DNA of 64,000 bases from Podospora pseudoanserina (taxonomy: Eukaryota > Ascomycota > Sordariomycetes > Sordariales > Podosporaceae): contig NW_026946671.1 in the NCBI RefSeq assembly GCF_035222485.1, positions 1,240,001-1,304,000 of the forward strand. The letters run 5' to 3'. Below are positions 10,650 to 22,966 of this stretch, piece by piece. Under the pieces are notes generated by a model. That model saw only the letters and a list, made by a program, of their open reading frames with translations. It searched no databases and was not told where the DNA came from. The first letter of the stretch is position 1. Each line of letters starts with the position of its first letter. The translations under genes were made by a program, and so were the position numbers.

Positions 10650-13115
10650 TTTTTTTCCTTGAGGCCGATTACCTTGATAGTCTTGGTGAAAGTACCTGTT
10701 GTTACACTGGGCAAAGTGTGTACGATGGTGGTGGTCGGGTGCGTGTGCTACTGCATTTGAATTAAATATGGAGGGGTTAGCATGGCGTTGTTTTCTTTTT
10801 ATGGGTTTTATTGTTTTTGTTTGTTGAGATTGTTGATGTAATTAGTTTGTGTGCTGTTGAGGTTGGTGCGTGAGGATGAATTGCTGAGATTGAGACTGAG
10901 ATGAGATGAGAGGATAGAATGAGAAATGAAGATGAGATTGATGTTTAAATATGTCTTACTTGGATAGAGCATGGGGTTACGCACAGCTGGTAATGATGGT
11001 TTTCTGTAGCTAGCGGCTCTTTAAGGCTAATGATTGAGGTGTATGGCTTTCGAGTCTGGGAGTTTTGGTGTTTATTTCTTTAGCTTTTTGACACTTCGGC
11101 ATTGACAGTCGTACAGCTATTGCTAATCCTGACCTAGATTGGATAGATTTCTTCGGCCCAAGGTTGTTAACCAGTAACAGTTGTCCATCGTCTCGACGGT
11201 GGAGTATTTCTCTCACGGCTTGTCTGCAGGGGTATCTAAACCGTCTTTGACACACTGTAGATGTTCTAACCAGGTCATCATCATCAGATAGTTTCTAACG
11301 TGTACAGTCTGGAATAACATAACATTCCCTTTCCGTTGTGTCCTCTCGCCTGTCGGTCACGGAAACTAACCACCATTGGGCCGCCTGCGGAGATGACCGG
11401 GCCAGTGGACTTCGGGGCACGGTCGTCTCTTCGGAGTGTGATACCATCTTGGATGAGCGAGTGGGCGCGGGTGATGCTGCTTGATACAGCGAGGCCACGC
11501 AAGACTGCCTACCCGAGGGCAACCCATCATCATGAGGGCTCGCTGACGGGATCCTATTCCGTTGGGCAACCGTGCCGTCAGAGAGACGAGGTGTGGTGAC
11601 CTTCGGGGTTGCCCAGGCGGCGTCGTTGTGGACGAGAGAGGCAGGATCTTGCTGCTGGGAGAGCCGAGGCACAGGCCAAGCAGAGGTATCATGCGGGGCG
11701 TGGGCGAAAGTCATCTTCGCTTCCATACGGACCGGGCCGGACCGGCCTGCGGGTGGTTGGTTGGCTGCGTGAGCGAGCGAGTGGGAGAGTCAGGTAAGCT
11801 GGGACGGACGGATCAGGGCGCGCGAGCGAGCGGGAGAGTACATATACTCCTTCCCATATCATATTGTTGGGACGAAAAGTTTTGGGAGAGGCAATTTGCG
11901 ATTCTTGACAAGGGTTGTTATCATTGTTAAATATCCTGTTACTCAGGGGTAAACAGGAGAGACTTGACCGAGTTCTTTTTGAATTTTGAATTTTTTGGAC
12001 GAACACAGCGGAGAAGTCGCGGTGGATTCGTCTTGAATAAAGCATGTACCATGAGCCTATGATTAGCAGCCCCAACCTCAGAGTCACATTCCTTCATTCA
12101 TCTGTATCCTGTGCTTTAGCCCAGTCAGCCTCCTCCGTCACGAGTCCTTTCCCGCCTGAAGGTCCTCTTCCTCCCGTAAACTAATCCCAAGAACACTTCC
12201 TAATCTACTTTTCCCCCACTAACAGAGGCCAGGGTGGTGGTGTAGAATGGTACCAATGGGGAGGGGGAGGGGGGGAAATCTGTAGGGGAAGGCGGGTTTT
12301 AAAAAGGGTTGGTTGGTTGGTGGGGCAACGGATAGGGGTTGGGGAAGTAAATAAGGGGTTGCAACAGAGGTGAATATGATGTGATGACCCCATTACCACA
12401 AGCGGAAACCAAAATGAGATTGCAAAAGGGAGAGGCAACATACCCTACACCCTCAGCCCACCCAGCATGCAGTCCCGTCTGGTGGTGTGACGATAAGTAC
12501 AGACTGTCGATTTGCGACCTGGATGTCAGGCCGAGGGACTCGGAAAAGTAGGCGGCAAAGTTCCTGCGATTTGGGCAATCTCCCAGCTTGTGAGGACCCG
12601 TACTCGCCCGGCAGCGGTTTGGTAGTAGTACATTTCGGGCAGGCGGGCGATGCTGGTTGCTTGTGAATATTATCTTGGTTGTTTGTGAACGTCATTGTGG
12701 GCAGCGAGGCAAAAGAGTTTCAAGTTTATCAAGACACCTTTATCAGTTTCTTCAAAACACTTCGGCAGCCCAAAAAAAGCCATTTCAACTTTATATACTC
12801 TACCGCGCCGCGTCACCAAGTGCCACGCCGCACGTAATGAAGTGCCAACACCATCTCTAAGATTCACAACCCTCATGTCATCTTCACCAAACCATAACCA
12901 ACACCAACGACGCAACAAAAGAATTTATCTGAAATGCATCATTTTTTGTCTCTCTGAAGACATAAGAAAATATGTATCTGCACAAGCTCTTGGGGAATTG
13001 TATAGGCAATCAATCAAAACCTCCACCCCTCCCATCCTCCAACCCCCCTTCTCTCCATTTCCTCCTCTATCTAAATAGTACACAACAGCCACACTGGCCT
13101 CTTGCAAGCCAGAAC
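10650..13115. other. Long convergent intergenic interval, no gene recognised
   Basis: About 2.5 kb separates the 3' ends of the CLC and LOS1 genes, which is long for convergent genes. A GC-rich part at about 11330-11850 stands out from AT-rich flanks and holds a diverged direct repeat of GCGAGCGAG(T/C)GGGAGAGT near 11770 and 11822. Open frames here have no recognisable domain. A non-coding transcript or a lost gene is possible but not shown. Confidence 0.45.
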
Positions 13116-16100
13116 CTACTTCCGGCCCTTGAGCAGAGCCAAAAACCAATCGACCAGTGGCTTGCGCCCCGTCGTCGTCGTCAGCGTCCGCAAAAAGTCG
13201 TTGCTGTCCTGACCAAGCTGGTTTTGGACATGGTTGATATAGAGATCTGCCGTCTTCATCCAGATGGCCTGCTGGATGCCGGCGATTTCGTTGAGGATCT
13301 GTCTAGATGTCGCATCGCTGCTCGGTCGGAACCCTCCGTCCTGCAAAACGTCCCAGCACACGCCGTGGAACTGGGAGAGCATAAACTGCTCAAAGCCGGG
13401 GATGGTGGGAGAGGGAGGGCCGGTAGCGACTGGGTTTTCACCCGGGGTGATGATGTCGGGACCACCCCACTGCGTAATCATGCGGCTGAGAACGTTAAAG
13501 GCGATCCGGCTGGCCACAAGGTTCCCATGGTTGAGGTTCTTGGCGACGCTGAAGATGGACGACACAAGAGACTCAAAGTTACCCTGGTTGGCCGCAGACA
13601 CCAAAACGCCTCCAAGATCATTCATGAAGATAACCTGAACAAAAGAAACGTATTCCCGCCTCAGCTCCTGAAGCTGAATTTCATCATCGGTGCCGTTGAT
13701 CGGCTCAGAAAGGCCACCAAAGACCCGTTGAAGAAGTGGTGTAAGGAGAAGATCGAGAATGGTGGAAATCTCTCCCTTGAAGTTGTATACAATCTGCTCC
13801 AGCAGACGAAGGAACATAGCCATCTCGTCCTTGCTGGAGCTGCGAGAGAGCAGGCCTTCGATCCACTGTGGCAATTGTGGAAGAACGGCAGAGCCGAGGA
13901 CGCCGAGCAGGCGGGAGAAGGCAGACCGGCAGGCCGCCCGGATCTCGTCACTCGTATTAAGTTGGTTCAAAGCAATCAGGATCGCCTCGGAAGCTCTTGT
14001 AAACTCGGCCGAGATCTCCTGTGCTGGCTGAGCCCGCGCCTTGGTGTGGCCAAGGGGCGTGTCGGCAAAACCATTAGCCAAAGTACCGAGGGCCATGATA
14101 ATGTGGTGAATCTGGAGAATGGCTTGCGCATCCCCGGCCTTGGCTCTTTCGAGGTGGACGCTCATATCTGAGAAAAGAGGCTCCATGACAGACCGAGCAT
14201 ACAAGGCCTGGTCGGCAACAGGGGTGGCAGATGTAGCAGACACGCAGCCAACAGCCTCAAACAAGTAGAGCTGGCCATTGAAGACGGCATCGGCAGAGTG
14301 ATCAGACTCATCAGAGGACATGTCGTCGTCAGCGTCATTACTAGGGACCTCAGCCTTGATGGGCAGCAAGTCGCTGATGGACTCGATCACAGTCTTGGCG
14401 ACATTGCCGACCTGCGCCCTCAAAGTCTTGACGAAGCGCAAGAACAGGTACCAAGAGCGTGTGCGCACCCTGACGTGCTCATGGTGCACCAGCCTTACGA
14501 AGTTCTCAAGGACCCGGGGGATGTAGTTTTGGTGAGACTCAAAGAAGCTGTGATAGCGGACGCAAATCTCCATGTACTGGAGCAAAATAGCTGGGTGGGC
14601 GTAGTTGGCAATACCTTTGACGTGTCAGCATTGCTCGTATTCAAAACGGGAAGAAAACTTACCAGAATCAACCATCTTGCTCATCATGAGAGCCAGGCGC
14701 TCCGCGGCTACAGGGTTTGGCTGACTCTTGGCAGCCAGTCCCATGTTGGGCAGCGCAAGCTCTCCAAACAGGTACATTTCGTGAAGCGCCAGGTCCAGAT
14801 CTCTCCAGTCCATCTGAGACCCTTGTTGCTGGAGGGTGGAAAACATGTTTCCGACTAGGTTGCTCATGAACTCCATGCAGAGGTTCTCATCAACGGCAGC
14901 AACGCTCTTTTGGAGAATTTGCAGCCTCTTACGCAGCTCCAGAAACTCTGCTTCGTCTGTTTGCTCGTCTTCGAGGCCCCAGTTGGACGTCTCGTCGTAC
15001 CTCATCTTGATAACTATGGCGTTCAGGATGGGAGGAAGCATTTCGGCATAGGTTGCCGGAAGAGTCCCGACTTTTCTAAGGAAAGTGAGGAGGTCGGTTA
15101 ATGAGGGAATAACTGTCGAGCAGACCTCGTCGTACTCGTCTGAGAACAAGCGGAGCAGGGACGGCAGGAAGTATTGCAGAAGCTGCTCAGCCTTCGCCCT
15201 CGTATCGTTGTCAACCTTGCCGTCCTCAAGCACGCGAACAATATCTGACATGACGGCGTTGACAAGCTTGGCGACCACCTCGGCCAGATCCGTGTCGTAC
15301 TGGGAGGTTCCCTTCCACTCATTGAGTGGGGGACTGGCCAGCAATTCTGTGATGATTTCGCGAAGCTGCAAGAAGTTGATCATCTCGATCTTGTCGCTCG
15401 CCTTCATTTTCTTGCTGACAATCTCGGTAAAGGTGTCAACAGCTATATCTCTGACCTTGTCCTCGCCACCTGAAGCATTTGACCTCCCGACCAAGGGCAG
15501 CAGAAGACCGAGCATTTGTTGGTTGATGACCAGCGAGATGTCGATCCAGCTCACCCATTTCCCAATGATTTTGAGCGTCATCTCAACGACTCCATCGTGC
15601 TGGTTGCTGTACCGAGACAGAATATCGGTCCATGACGTGGCAATTTTGGCCATATCTCGCTCACGAATAAGGTCCTTGAGATCACTGTTTCTCTTCGCCT
15701 CCTGCTCCTGCCGGCTGAGCATCAAGTCGGCAATCTCGTCGTGAATCGAGCTGAGAATGCGGAGGTATAATATGACGCCAGGGAGGTTGTCATTCTGGGC
15801 AATGGCATAAAAGTCCTGAACGAAGCTGCTCCAGTGTTCCCTGTACAAGAACACAAAAAGGTATGTGAGGGTTTGCGTCAGCTTGTTTTGGAGATGTGCT
15901 GGGTCGACCTGACTTTGGGTGTTGCTCGTGTATGTCCGTCCGATATATTCGAGGAGAGACTGCTTCAGGTACACGAGACTGGCTGCATCCAGGGCTTCTG
16001 AATGAACAGCATTGTTTATGATTTCGAGCGAGACTAGTCGTACGACTTCGGACGCTGGGGGGGATCGGGTAAAGAGGCCGATGCAGACCTGCCAGGCCTG

Positions 16101-16338
16101 GGGGTCTACTCGCAGCTGGTTAAGGTACTCGAAAGCCTGGCCCTTGAGCTCCTGGCTGGAACTAGGGTTCCAGGCGACCTCGATCGCATTCTCGATCTAT
16201 GAGGGCAGAGCATGTTAGCATGGTCATGCGACACGGCCCAGACGACGGCGACGGTTATCCCTCCTCTGGTGGTAGCGGGGTTGGGAGATTGGGCGCTTTT
16301 TGCGGGGAACTAGATCATGGGCTTACCTGGGCGTCCAT
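13116..16338 (-). CDS. LOS1: Exportin-T (LOS1), nuclear tRNA exporter
   Basis: LOS1 is the karyopherin that carries tRNAs out of the nucleus with Ran-GTP. Three exons run 16338-16327, 16196-14663 and 14614-13116 and give 1,014 residues, the usual length. The first exon codes only MDAQ; splicing through a 130-bp intron with a TCATAG acceptor gives MDAQIENAIEVAWNP, the known fungal start. The second intron is 48 bp and joins DSG to IANYAHPAILLQYMEIC. The rest is all-helical HEAT-type sequence with the exportin-1-like block near residues 90-250 and the tail KPLVDWFLALLKGRK. It lies head to tail with POB3, with about 660 bp between them. Confidence 0.97.
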
Positions 16339-17001
16339 TGCCGGACACAGTGGTTAATGTGGTGTGTGGTGAGGGATTCGGAATCTTTATATTTCGGTGG
16401 GCTATTATTTTTGACGCGAGGCTGCTATAACTCTGGAAGCTGTGGTGGAAGAGCACTCGGCATTCTCAGATACGGCAGATGTGGCGCCGAAGATACATGA
16501 GTCGACCTTGCTTCAGTTGGCCTCCATGGTCTGCGGGGAATAAGTAAGGTAGGGCGGCGGTGAGGGATGGGGGGTTGTTCGGATGGAGACAGTGCACAGT
16601 TAAAGACACACTCTTGTTCAGTGTGTACAGCCGCGGCGTGAGTTGCTTGGAAGTTTGTTTCTATTTCGACTCGTTCTCAATCTGGGGAAACAAAGCGGTG
16701 GATGGAAATGGGATGCTGCAAAAGATGGTGGGGCAGAGGGAGTCAAAAAAGTCAACCTCTACAGTAAAAGGCCAGGCTTCCAGACTGCCACCTGAATTGG
16801 TGGGGCACGCGCACGTGCCACCATCTCTCTCTCCTCTCTAGAACACAAGACAATGAATGCCCATTGTGATACACTGCATACGGATATTCATAAATCCTTT
16901 GCCAAACCCCCAACGCCATAACCAGATACATTGGCTCCAAAACAGACCCCCTATTTTCCTTCCTCATAATTACCCCAATCCAAGACTGTCCCCCCGCTGA
17001 C
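16339..17001. other. LOS1 promoter and POB3 3' flank
   Basis: No gene is seen. The stretch must hold the LOS1 promoter and the POB3 3' untranslated region. A palindromic GTGCCACGCGCACGTGCC-like segment near 16800-16820 is the only notable feature. Confidence 0.5.
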
Positions 17002-18844
17002 TCAACCAGTCTTCTTCTTCTTCTTTGGCCGCTCTTCCTCCTCCTCTTCAGCATCTTCCATCTCCTCGTCTTCGTCATCATCCACCTCATTATCAACATC
17101 ACTCTCTCCGCTGCCTGAACCATCACTTTCGTGATTGCTGTCGTATTCCTCGGCGACGTCGCTGTCCGAGTCAGCCTGGAAGTCCTCATCCACGCTCTCC
17201 TCATCTTCGTCGGCCGAGCCGCGATCGGCCTTGTTCTGGACCACTTCCTCGTCTGAGCTGGCCATGTCCTCCGCTCTCATGGCCGCAGCAAGCATGTTGG
17301 CATCCTCATCGATTTCGTTCTTAACGCGAAGACCCTTGTACTGGAAGAAGTCCTCGAGTCCCTTAAGATCTTCACGGTTGATGTTGCTAAACTGCGAGTT
17401 GCCGCCGCCCTTCATGTGGACTGTTATATCAAACGTCGACAAGGCGGAGACAGCTCCCCCAACGCGAGAGAAGGTGATAGACTGCGTTTGATCGTATGCG
17501 ATGTAGGTGGCTGGCTTGGGCACGAACATGAACGCCTTTTCCAGGCAGTACAAGAAGCCCTCGCTGGCCTTGATCGAACACTTGATGCCGGACTGGGCCC
17601 GGTGTGTCTGGAAGTTTTTGGCAGGTGAGAGAATCTTCTTGCCCGCGAGTCCTCTAAAAATCTGGGCCACCACGCTGTGCAGGGGCTGCTCGTAGTGAGA
17701 CTCGAGTTTACCCTTGTACTTCTCGTTGAGGTCTTCTTCAGGGAGGTTCAGATCCAGCGTCACTTCCTCGTCCGTCTTGAACTGCATCACAAGGAATGGA
17801 TACCTGGTCTGACCCTGGCGCAAGGGTGGATCCAGCCCGATGCAGAGGAGATAGTGTACCTCGTCGGGCTTGGGAAGAACCATGAACTTCTTGATGGCTT
17901 CGTACTGGATCTTGTAGTCGTATGTCTTGCCGCGAAGACGAAAGGATGTATCGTACATATCGATATCGAAACGACCTCTTGGCGTGAGGTGCAAGACATC
18001 GAGGAAGGTGGCAATCGTGTCGCCGGCCGACTCGCCAATCTCGGCCTTCTCAATGAGGGTGTCGTAGAAGAGAGTGACGGCGTTCTTCTCTTCCTCGTCT
18101 GCATCGCTGCCAGCATCACCGCCCTCGGCCTCTTTCCGGGTGGTTGTTCCTGGAATGTAGAACCTCATCTCGACCATCTGGTCCTTTCCGGCGGACGCCT
18201 TCTTTCCCTTTCCAGGGGTGGCACCATTCTGACCGGGTTTCCCACCCTCGCCAACAGCAAACTCGACAGCGATTTCGTTTCTGCCGGCAAGGTTGGTGTT
18301 GGAGATTTCAGAGTAGGGGATTTCGAAGGCGGGACGGTTCTGGACGTTGAATGTGAGCTCCGCCTTTCCAAACTCGGCCTTGCCCCAGTTCCAGCCGCGC
18401 AGCGAATGCTCCTTGTTTTCTAGGTTCGTGCTATACCAGTTCTTGAAGATTTTGCTCAAGCGCTCGTAGTCCTGTTGGGACGGGGGGCTGTCAGCAGCTG
18501 TCTCGGCTTGTGTCAATGTCGAAAATTAGGCACCCACCTCTTGCTGAAAACCGTCTAGTTGAATGATGCCCGAATTCCTCTGCAGAATCTTGATCTCGTA
18601 GCCCTTGGCAGCTCTGCTCCATTGCGCACCGCCAATGTTGCCCTGATCGAGTGTGAAGGTGTCGCCGCCGCCTACTGGCTTCCAGCCGAGACCGGTCTCC
18701 GCAAATCTGCACTTTCCGTGCTCCTTGGACAGGTCCAGGTAAATGTTGTCGAAACTCTCACTGCGCAGCGGTCAGTCTGGGAAGGTCAAGCGATCAGGCG
18801 CATGGGAATGGAGTTCAGAAGTAAACAACGTACATGGCGGCCAT
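17002..18844 (-). CDS. POB3: FACT complex subunit POB3 (SSRP1 family)
   Basis: POB3 pairs with SPT16 in FACT, the histone chaperone that reorganises nucleosomes during transcription and replication. Exons 18844-18834, 18760-18538 and 18471-17002 give 567 residues, as in other fungi. The first exon is only 11 nt; the phase-2 join gives MAAIESFDNIYLDLSKE, the conserved start. The order is an N-terminal dimerisation region, a DYERLSKIFKNWYSTN block, tandem PH-like domains (HYLLCIGLDPPLRQGQTRYP in the middle part) and a highly acidic Asp/Glu/Ser tail followed by a basic KKKKK end. The fungal form has no HMG box, and none is seen. Introns are 73 and 66 bp. Confidence 0.98.
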
Positions 18845-19510
18845 GGTGATGGTTTCCTATCCAAGTCTCGGAGATGGTTTGGATGGCGTTGTGGGTGACT
18901 GGAGGTTGTCGGAGACAAAATTGAAGGCGGCGTCGAAAGAACTTCCACTCGGCGCGCCTCTGAAAGGGAATGGGAGCCGTGACGCGACAAGCTAAATTGG
19001 TGGTCCGTGCCCCTTTCTTGGCGGCTCTGGGGCAGTAGCTGAACTGCCGGGCGGTGTGGCTTCCAGGACAGCAGGTGGCTTTTGGCTTGCAGGGAAAAGC
19101 TTGGGTCAGAAGAGCCCCTAGAAAGGTGGGGGTGTATCGAGGGGTCGACTCTTTTGTTCACTTTTATCTCGGAGCACCACCTACAACGCTCCCGAGTGTG
19201 CGGCTGGACGGCACGTATAAAGAAACATACGTTTGGCTGTCTTATTCTTATGCTCCCCAAATTAGGCCTAGTGAACAAGTGGCTAACAGGGAAACCGCAA
19301 AACCGTGAAATATTATCGAGTGTTGACTTAGTTTGCAGCCCCAATTTCCCCTACCACGAGTATGCCGTCCATGTAAGTACCTATGTATGCCGTCCATGTT
19401 GGGAAACTTTCGCGCCTCAGTGGAAACAACTAATAAAGTTTGGGGCATCAAGTCACGCTCTTGTCCAAAGTTCTCTTTAATCCTGCGTAAGTTTAAGCCA
19501 TCTTGCCTCT
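18845..19510. other. POB3 upstream region, no other gene seen
   Basis: Unique sequence that becomes more AT-rich towards the repeat-bearing region at 19.5 kb. An ATGCCGTCCATGT segment is nearly duplicated around 19361-19400. Open frames show no known domain. Confidence 0.45.
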
Positions 19511-19552
19511 CTTGCTCGAAAGTCAAGCCCACTTGCTCGAAAGTTAAGCCTA
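19511..19552. repeat. Two adjacent 21-bp repeat units
   Basis: CTTGCTCGAAAGTCAAGCCC plus A is followed directly by the same unit with two C-to-T changes, and then by a decayed third copy. Both differences are transitions. It lies about 230 bp before the decayed coiled-coil gene, which also has a 21-bp period. Confidence 0.8.
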
Positions 19553-19780
19553 CTTGCTTAGAAATCGACACCTATCACAAAGTTTAAATACCTGCCACCA
19601 CCTGTGTCTCCCAGTTGCATCCCAAAATCTACTCTCTGGTTCAGAACAGGCTACACCTCATCACCTTCACTGGTTCAGAACAGTCTGCAACGCACCATCT
19701 TATCTTTGGTTCAGCTATCCAAGCATCACCGTCAAACCACACCACACACCATCTCTCAAGATACACAGACCAATCCCAAA

Positions 19781-20323
19781 ATGGACGGTTTCAATTTGTC
19801 CTAGTTTACCCAGGAAATAAAGGCCTACATGGATCTGCGCTCCACCAACCTGGATACGCGCCTCACCAACATGGAGGAGCGCCTCACCCACATGGAGCAG
19901 AGTCTCACCCACATGGAGCAGTTCTTCACCAACATGGATCAGCGCATTAACCAACTCAAGACCTATCGAGACGGGCTTCGCCAACATCAATAGCCGAATG
20001 GACAACCTCGATGGCCCACGCAAAGTCTCAACAAACTCACACAATTTGACAGATAAAAAATCTCAGGCACACAATATTGGGCAACAACAATAGCAGGATC
20101 TCGACTATTAATACTGCAATCGGCAGAATTGAGGCTTGAATCGATGGTCTCGAGCAGCACATGGGTGTCCCGTACAATCAACTTTCTCGGGAGATCACCA
20201 ATGCCTCCAAAAATTTTGAGCGAGAAGCATGAAGCATTGCGGCAAGACGTGAACGCAAAGATGAACAAGTTTGAACTGAGAATCAATCGCAAGGTGGACA
20301 ACCACATGCAGTTGCGGGATATG
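19781..20323 (+). pseudogene. Decayed coiled-coil gene with 21-bp heptad-coding repeats
   Basis: From an ATG at 19781 the + frame reads MDGFNLS, a TAG stop, then FTQEIKAYMDLRSTNLD and a run of seven-residue units: RLTNMEE, RLTHMEQ, SLTHMEQ, FFTNMDQ, RINQLKT. Each unit is 21 bp, so this is a clean heptad coiled coil. Reading continues with frame changes through FANINSRMDNLD, INTAIGRIEA, IDGLEQHMG and NRKVDNHMQLRDM, ending at a GTAAGC that looks like an intron donor. The alternation of stops with coherent coiled-coil text suggests a gene that has lost function, and CAG-to-TAG and CGA-to-TGA style changes would fit C-to-T decay. The family is not recognised. An intact, heavily spliced gene is a less likely alternative. 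Confidence 0.4.
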
Positions 20324-21096
20324 GTAAGCTTTCTTCACTTTACTTTACCCAGTATCAACATACAAGCACCCCTGCTTTCTTCATACATACGTGTACATAG
20401 ATACTAACTGCTGTAGGTCATTTTATAGTTTCATGATCATCCCGAGGCTACTTCGTTTAGTTGACTAGCAAGGCTTTTCGAGCGCCGATAACGTAACGGG
20501 TTTGGTTTGGGTTGAAGAATGGATCTGAGAGCTCAGTACTATTGTGAATGACTGTGGGGCGGATGAGTGAGGTTGAAGTGATCAAGTCAAGCCTCCGAGA
20601 AACTACCAGAACATAGAAAAATCAAGGCTCGTTCAAGGTCAGTGTTCAGGATCTGTGTTTTGGTTTTGTAGCTATATCAGCACCCTCCGCACACAACAAT
20701 TGGCACAGCAAAAGTCAGTTAACCTATAGCATGTTGTGAGCCATGCCTCCAAGGAAAACCAATAGGCCTTTTAGCTATGTTTAAAGAGCTAATAATTATC
20801 CTCAAGGTATAGTTTACACTATAATAGAGGTAACCTACTTACTTTGGTGCTCATTATTTTGCCCGTTTTGTGTCATCACTCGTACCAAGTTACTAAAAGC
20901 GCTCCTTCCGTAGTTTCCAAGCATGTAATATTCCACGTAGCATTAATAAGCTGTTGGTTCTGGGGACTTCTTCTACTTTGTGCATAACAATCATTGCTGA
21001 TGATAAATAAAATGCATAACCTATAAACCGCCTTTGCTCGCTAATTATATAGTTCCCTGAATAAACCCCTTTACAAACACCACCCCCCTCACTCAC
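20324..21096. other. AT-rich intergenic stretch, no gene seen
   Basis: AT-rich sequence with stop codons in all frames, lying between the decayed coiled-coil gene and the 3' end of the acyl-CoA ligase. It looks like old, mutated DNA; no element ends were found. Confidence 0.45.
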
Positions 21097-22966
21097 TCAA
21101 AGTTTAACATCCCCGGGCGTCCCCTTCTTGGCCCAGTCCCGAAGGACGTTCTTCCTTATCTTCCCCGTGCTCGTCTTTGGCAACTCCCTCACCACCTCCA
21201 CCTCCCTCGGCACCATGAATTTACTGATACTGCTCTGGTGTTTCGCCCAGTCGATAAACTCCTTTTCATCAATTGTTTGCCCTTGCTTGACTGTGAGGTA
21301 AGCCTTTGGCCTCTCCCCCCAGTGAGAGTCAGGCACTGCGACGACGCCGGCTTCGAGGACGGAGGGATGCTCGACTAGCATTGATTCAAGGGCGACAGAG
21401 GAGATGTTTTCACCACCTATATAAAACAAACAAAAATTGTCAGGGTGTGTTTTTTTTTTTTTTTTTTTTTTTTTTGGGGACCAACCAGAGATAATGATAT
21501 CCTTCTGCCTATCTTGAATCAAAATACTCCCATCCTCACACCAGACTGCCAGGTCCCCAGAGCGGAGAACACCCCCCTCAAAGAGCTTCCTCGTCGCCTC
21601 CGGGTCTTTGTAGTACCCCTTGCAGCAGATATTCCCCTCAAAAACAATCTCGCCTACTTCCTTTCCGTTCTTGGCAACGTCTACCGGCTCCCCGCCTAGG
21701 CTACTCCCATCCTCGGCCGTCTTGACGACACGCACACCAAGCGAGGTGAGAAATCCATGACCTTGCCTTGCCATTTTTGCAAACTTCTCGTGGGGGGGCA
21801 GGAGGTCCCATTCTGGTAGGAGGTAACCCCTGGTGATTGGACCGTATGTTTCGGTAAGACCATAGACGTGGACAGGGTAGAGGTTGAACGCGGTCATTTG
21901 CTCGAATAACCTCGCTGTTGGGGGGGACGCAGCAACAGTGACACGGACTGGGTTGGGGAGGACTTCGGCGTTGGGGTCGGCGCACAAAAGGGTGTTGACT
22001 GTTGGTGCTGCGTTGAAGTGGGTGACCCCCTCGTTTTTGAGAAGAGACCAGATAAGCGGGTAGTCTATCTTCCTCAGACAGACGTGGGTTCCCCTCACGG
22101 CGGTGATGGCCCAGGGAAAGGTCCAGCCTACGGCGTGGAACATGGGGAGGGTCCAGAGATACTTGCACCTGCCGTCTGGGAGGTTGAGGCCCGACTCGAC
22201 AATGTTGGCCATGGTTGCCAGGTAGGCCCCGCGGTGGGTGTAGATTACCCCCTTTGGGCGGGAGGTTGTGCCAGAGGTGAAAGGGAGGGCGATGGTGGAA
22301 TCTTCGTCGGGGACACGGGCTGAGATGAGGTCTGACCAGCCTTTTGAGCCGGTGGTGCGGTCGAGGATGAGGCCTTCGAGGACTGCTTCGTCAAAGGGGC
22401 CGGAGAGGACGCCTTCTGTTGCGTCGGTGTCCTGATAGTGTTAGTTATTAGCTTTTATGGGAGATGAGAGAGCGTGGGGGGCTTACAAGATCAACGATGA
22501 TTTTGACATTGGGGTGAGATTCTGTAAAGGCCTTCAACAGATTCTCATACTCCTTGTCGACAATGATGCAGTCCACCTCGGCAAAGTCAAAGATGTAGGT
22601 GATATCATCTGGCTTCAGCCTGTAGTTTACTGGCACAATCACACCCCCAGCAGCAACAATCCCAAAGATGCTCTCCAAAAACGCCGGCGTGTTGGGTGCT
22701 AGCAGACCAATGCGCTTGTAGCCATGCTTGCGGAAGTAGTACGCCAGCCCACGGGCACGGTCAGCGAGCTCCATGTAGGACCGCCGGAGGATCTTGTTGT
22801 TGGCTGTGACATGGTAGACGGCCTCGGCATCGGGCTCAATGGCAGCGGCGCGTTCGAGGAAGTAAGTTGGCGAGAGGTGGGAGAAGTGGTGGGGTACTGA
22901 TTCAGGGGTAGCCGAGTGGAAGATGTGGCCGAGGACGTTTCTGAGGCGGTTGGAGGGACCTGACAT
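21097..22966 (-). CDS. AMP-forming acyl-CoA ligase (acyl-activating enzyme)
   Basis: The enzyme would join a carboxylic acid to CoA through an acyl-AMP intermediate. Exons 22966-22487, 22431-21486 and 21416-21097 give 581 residues beginning MSGPSNRLRNVLGHIF; a longer upstream frame starts only at TTG. The adenylate-forming motifs are present in order: LPFTSGTTSRPKG (P-loop-like), VYGLTETYGP, RSGDLAVW, a DRQKDIIISGGENIS hinge restored across the second intron, and PKTSTGKIRKNVLRDWAKK with the catalytic lysine. The second intron contains a 26-nt T run. The C-terminus is DVKL; VKL resembles a weak type-1 peroxisome signal, so peroxisomal location is possible but unproven. Substrate length cannot be told from sequence; the form suggests short or medium chain. 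Confidence 0.9.
21450..21475. repeat. 26-nt T run inside an intron
   Basis: A homopolymer on the + strand, so A-rich in the transcript of the acyl-CoA ligase gene, in its second intron. Its length is liable to be miscounted. Confidence 0.85.

Noticed and set aside
19715-20044. Minus-strand reading of the 21-bp repeats as LLHVGEx units
   Set aside because: A 21-bp repeat is open in many frames; the plus-strand reading gives a better heptad pattern and continues into more coiled-coil text.
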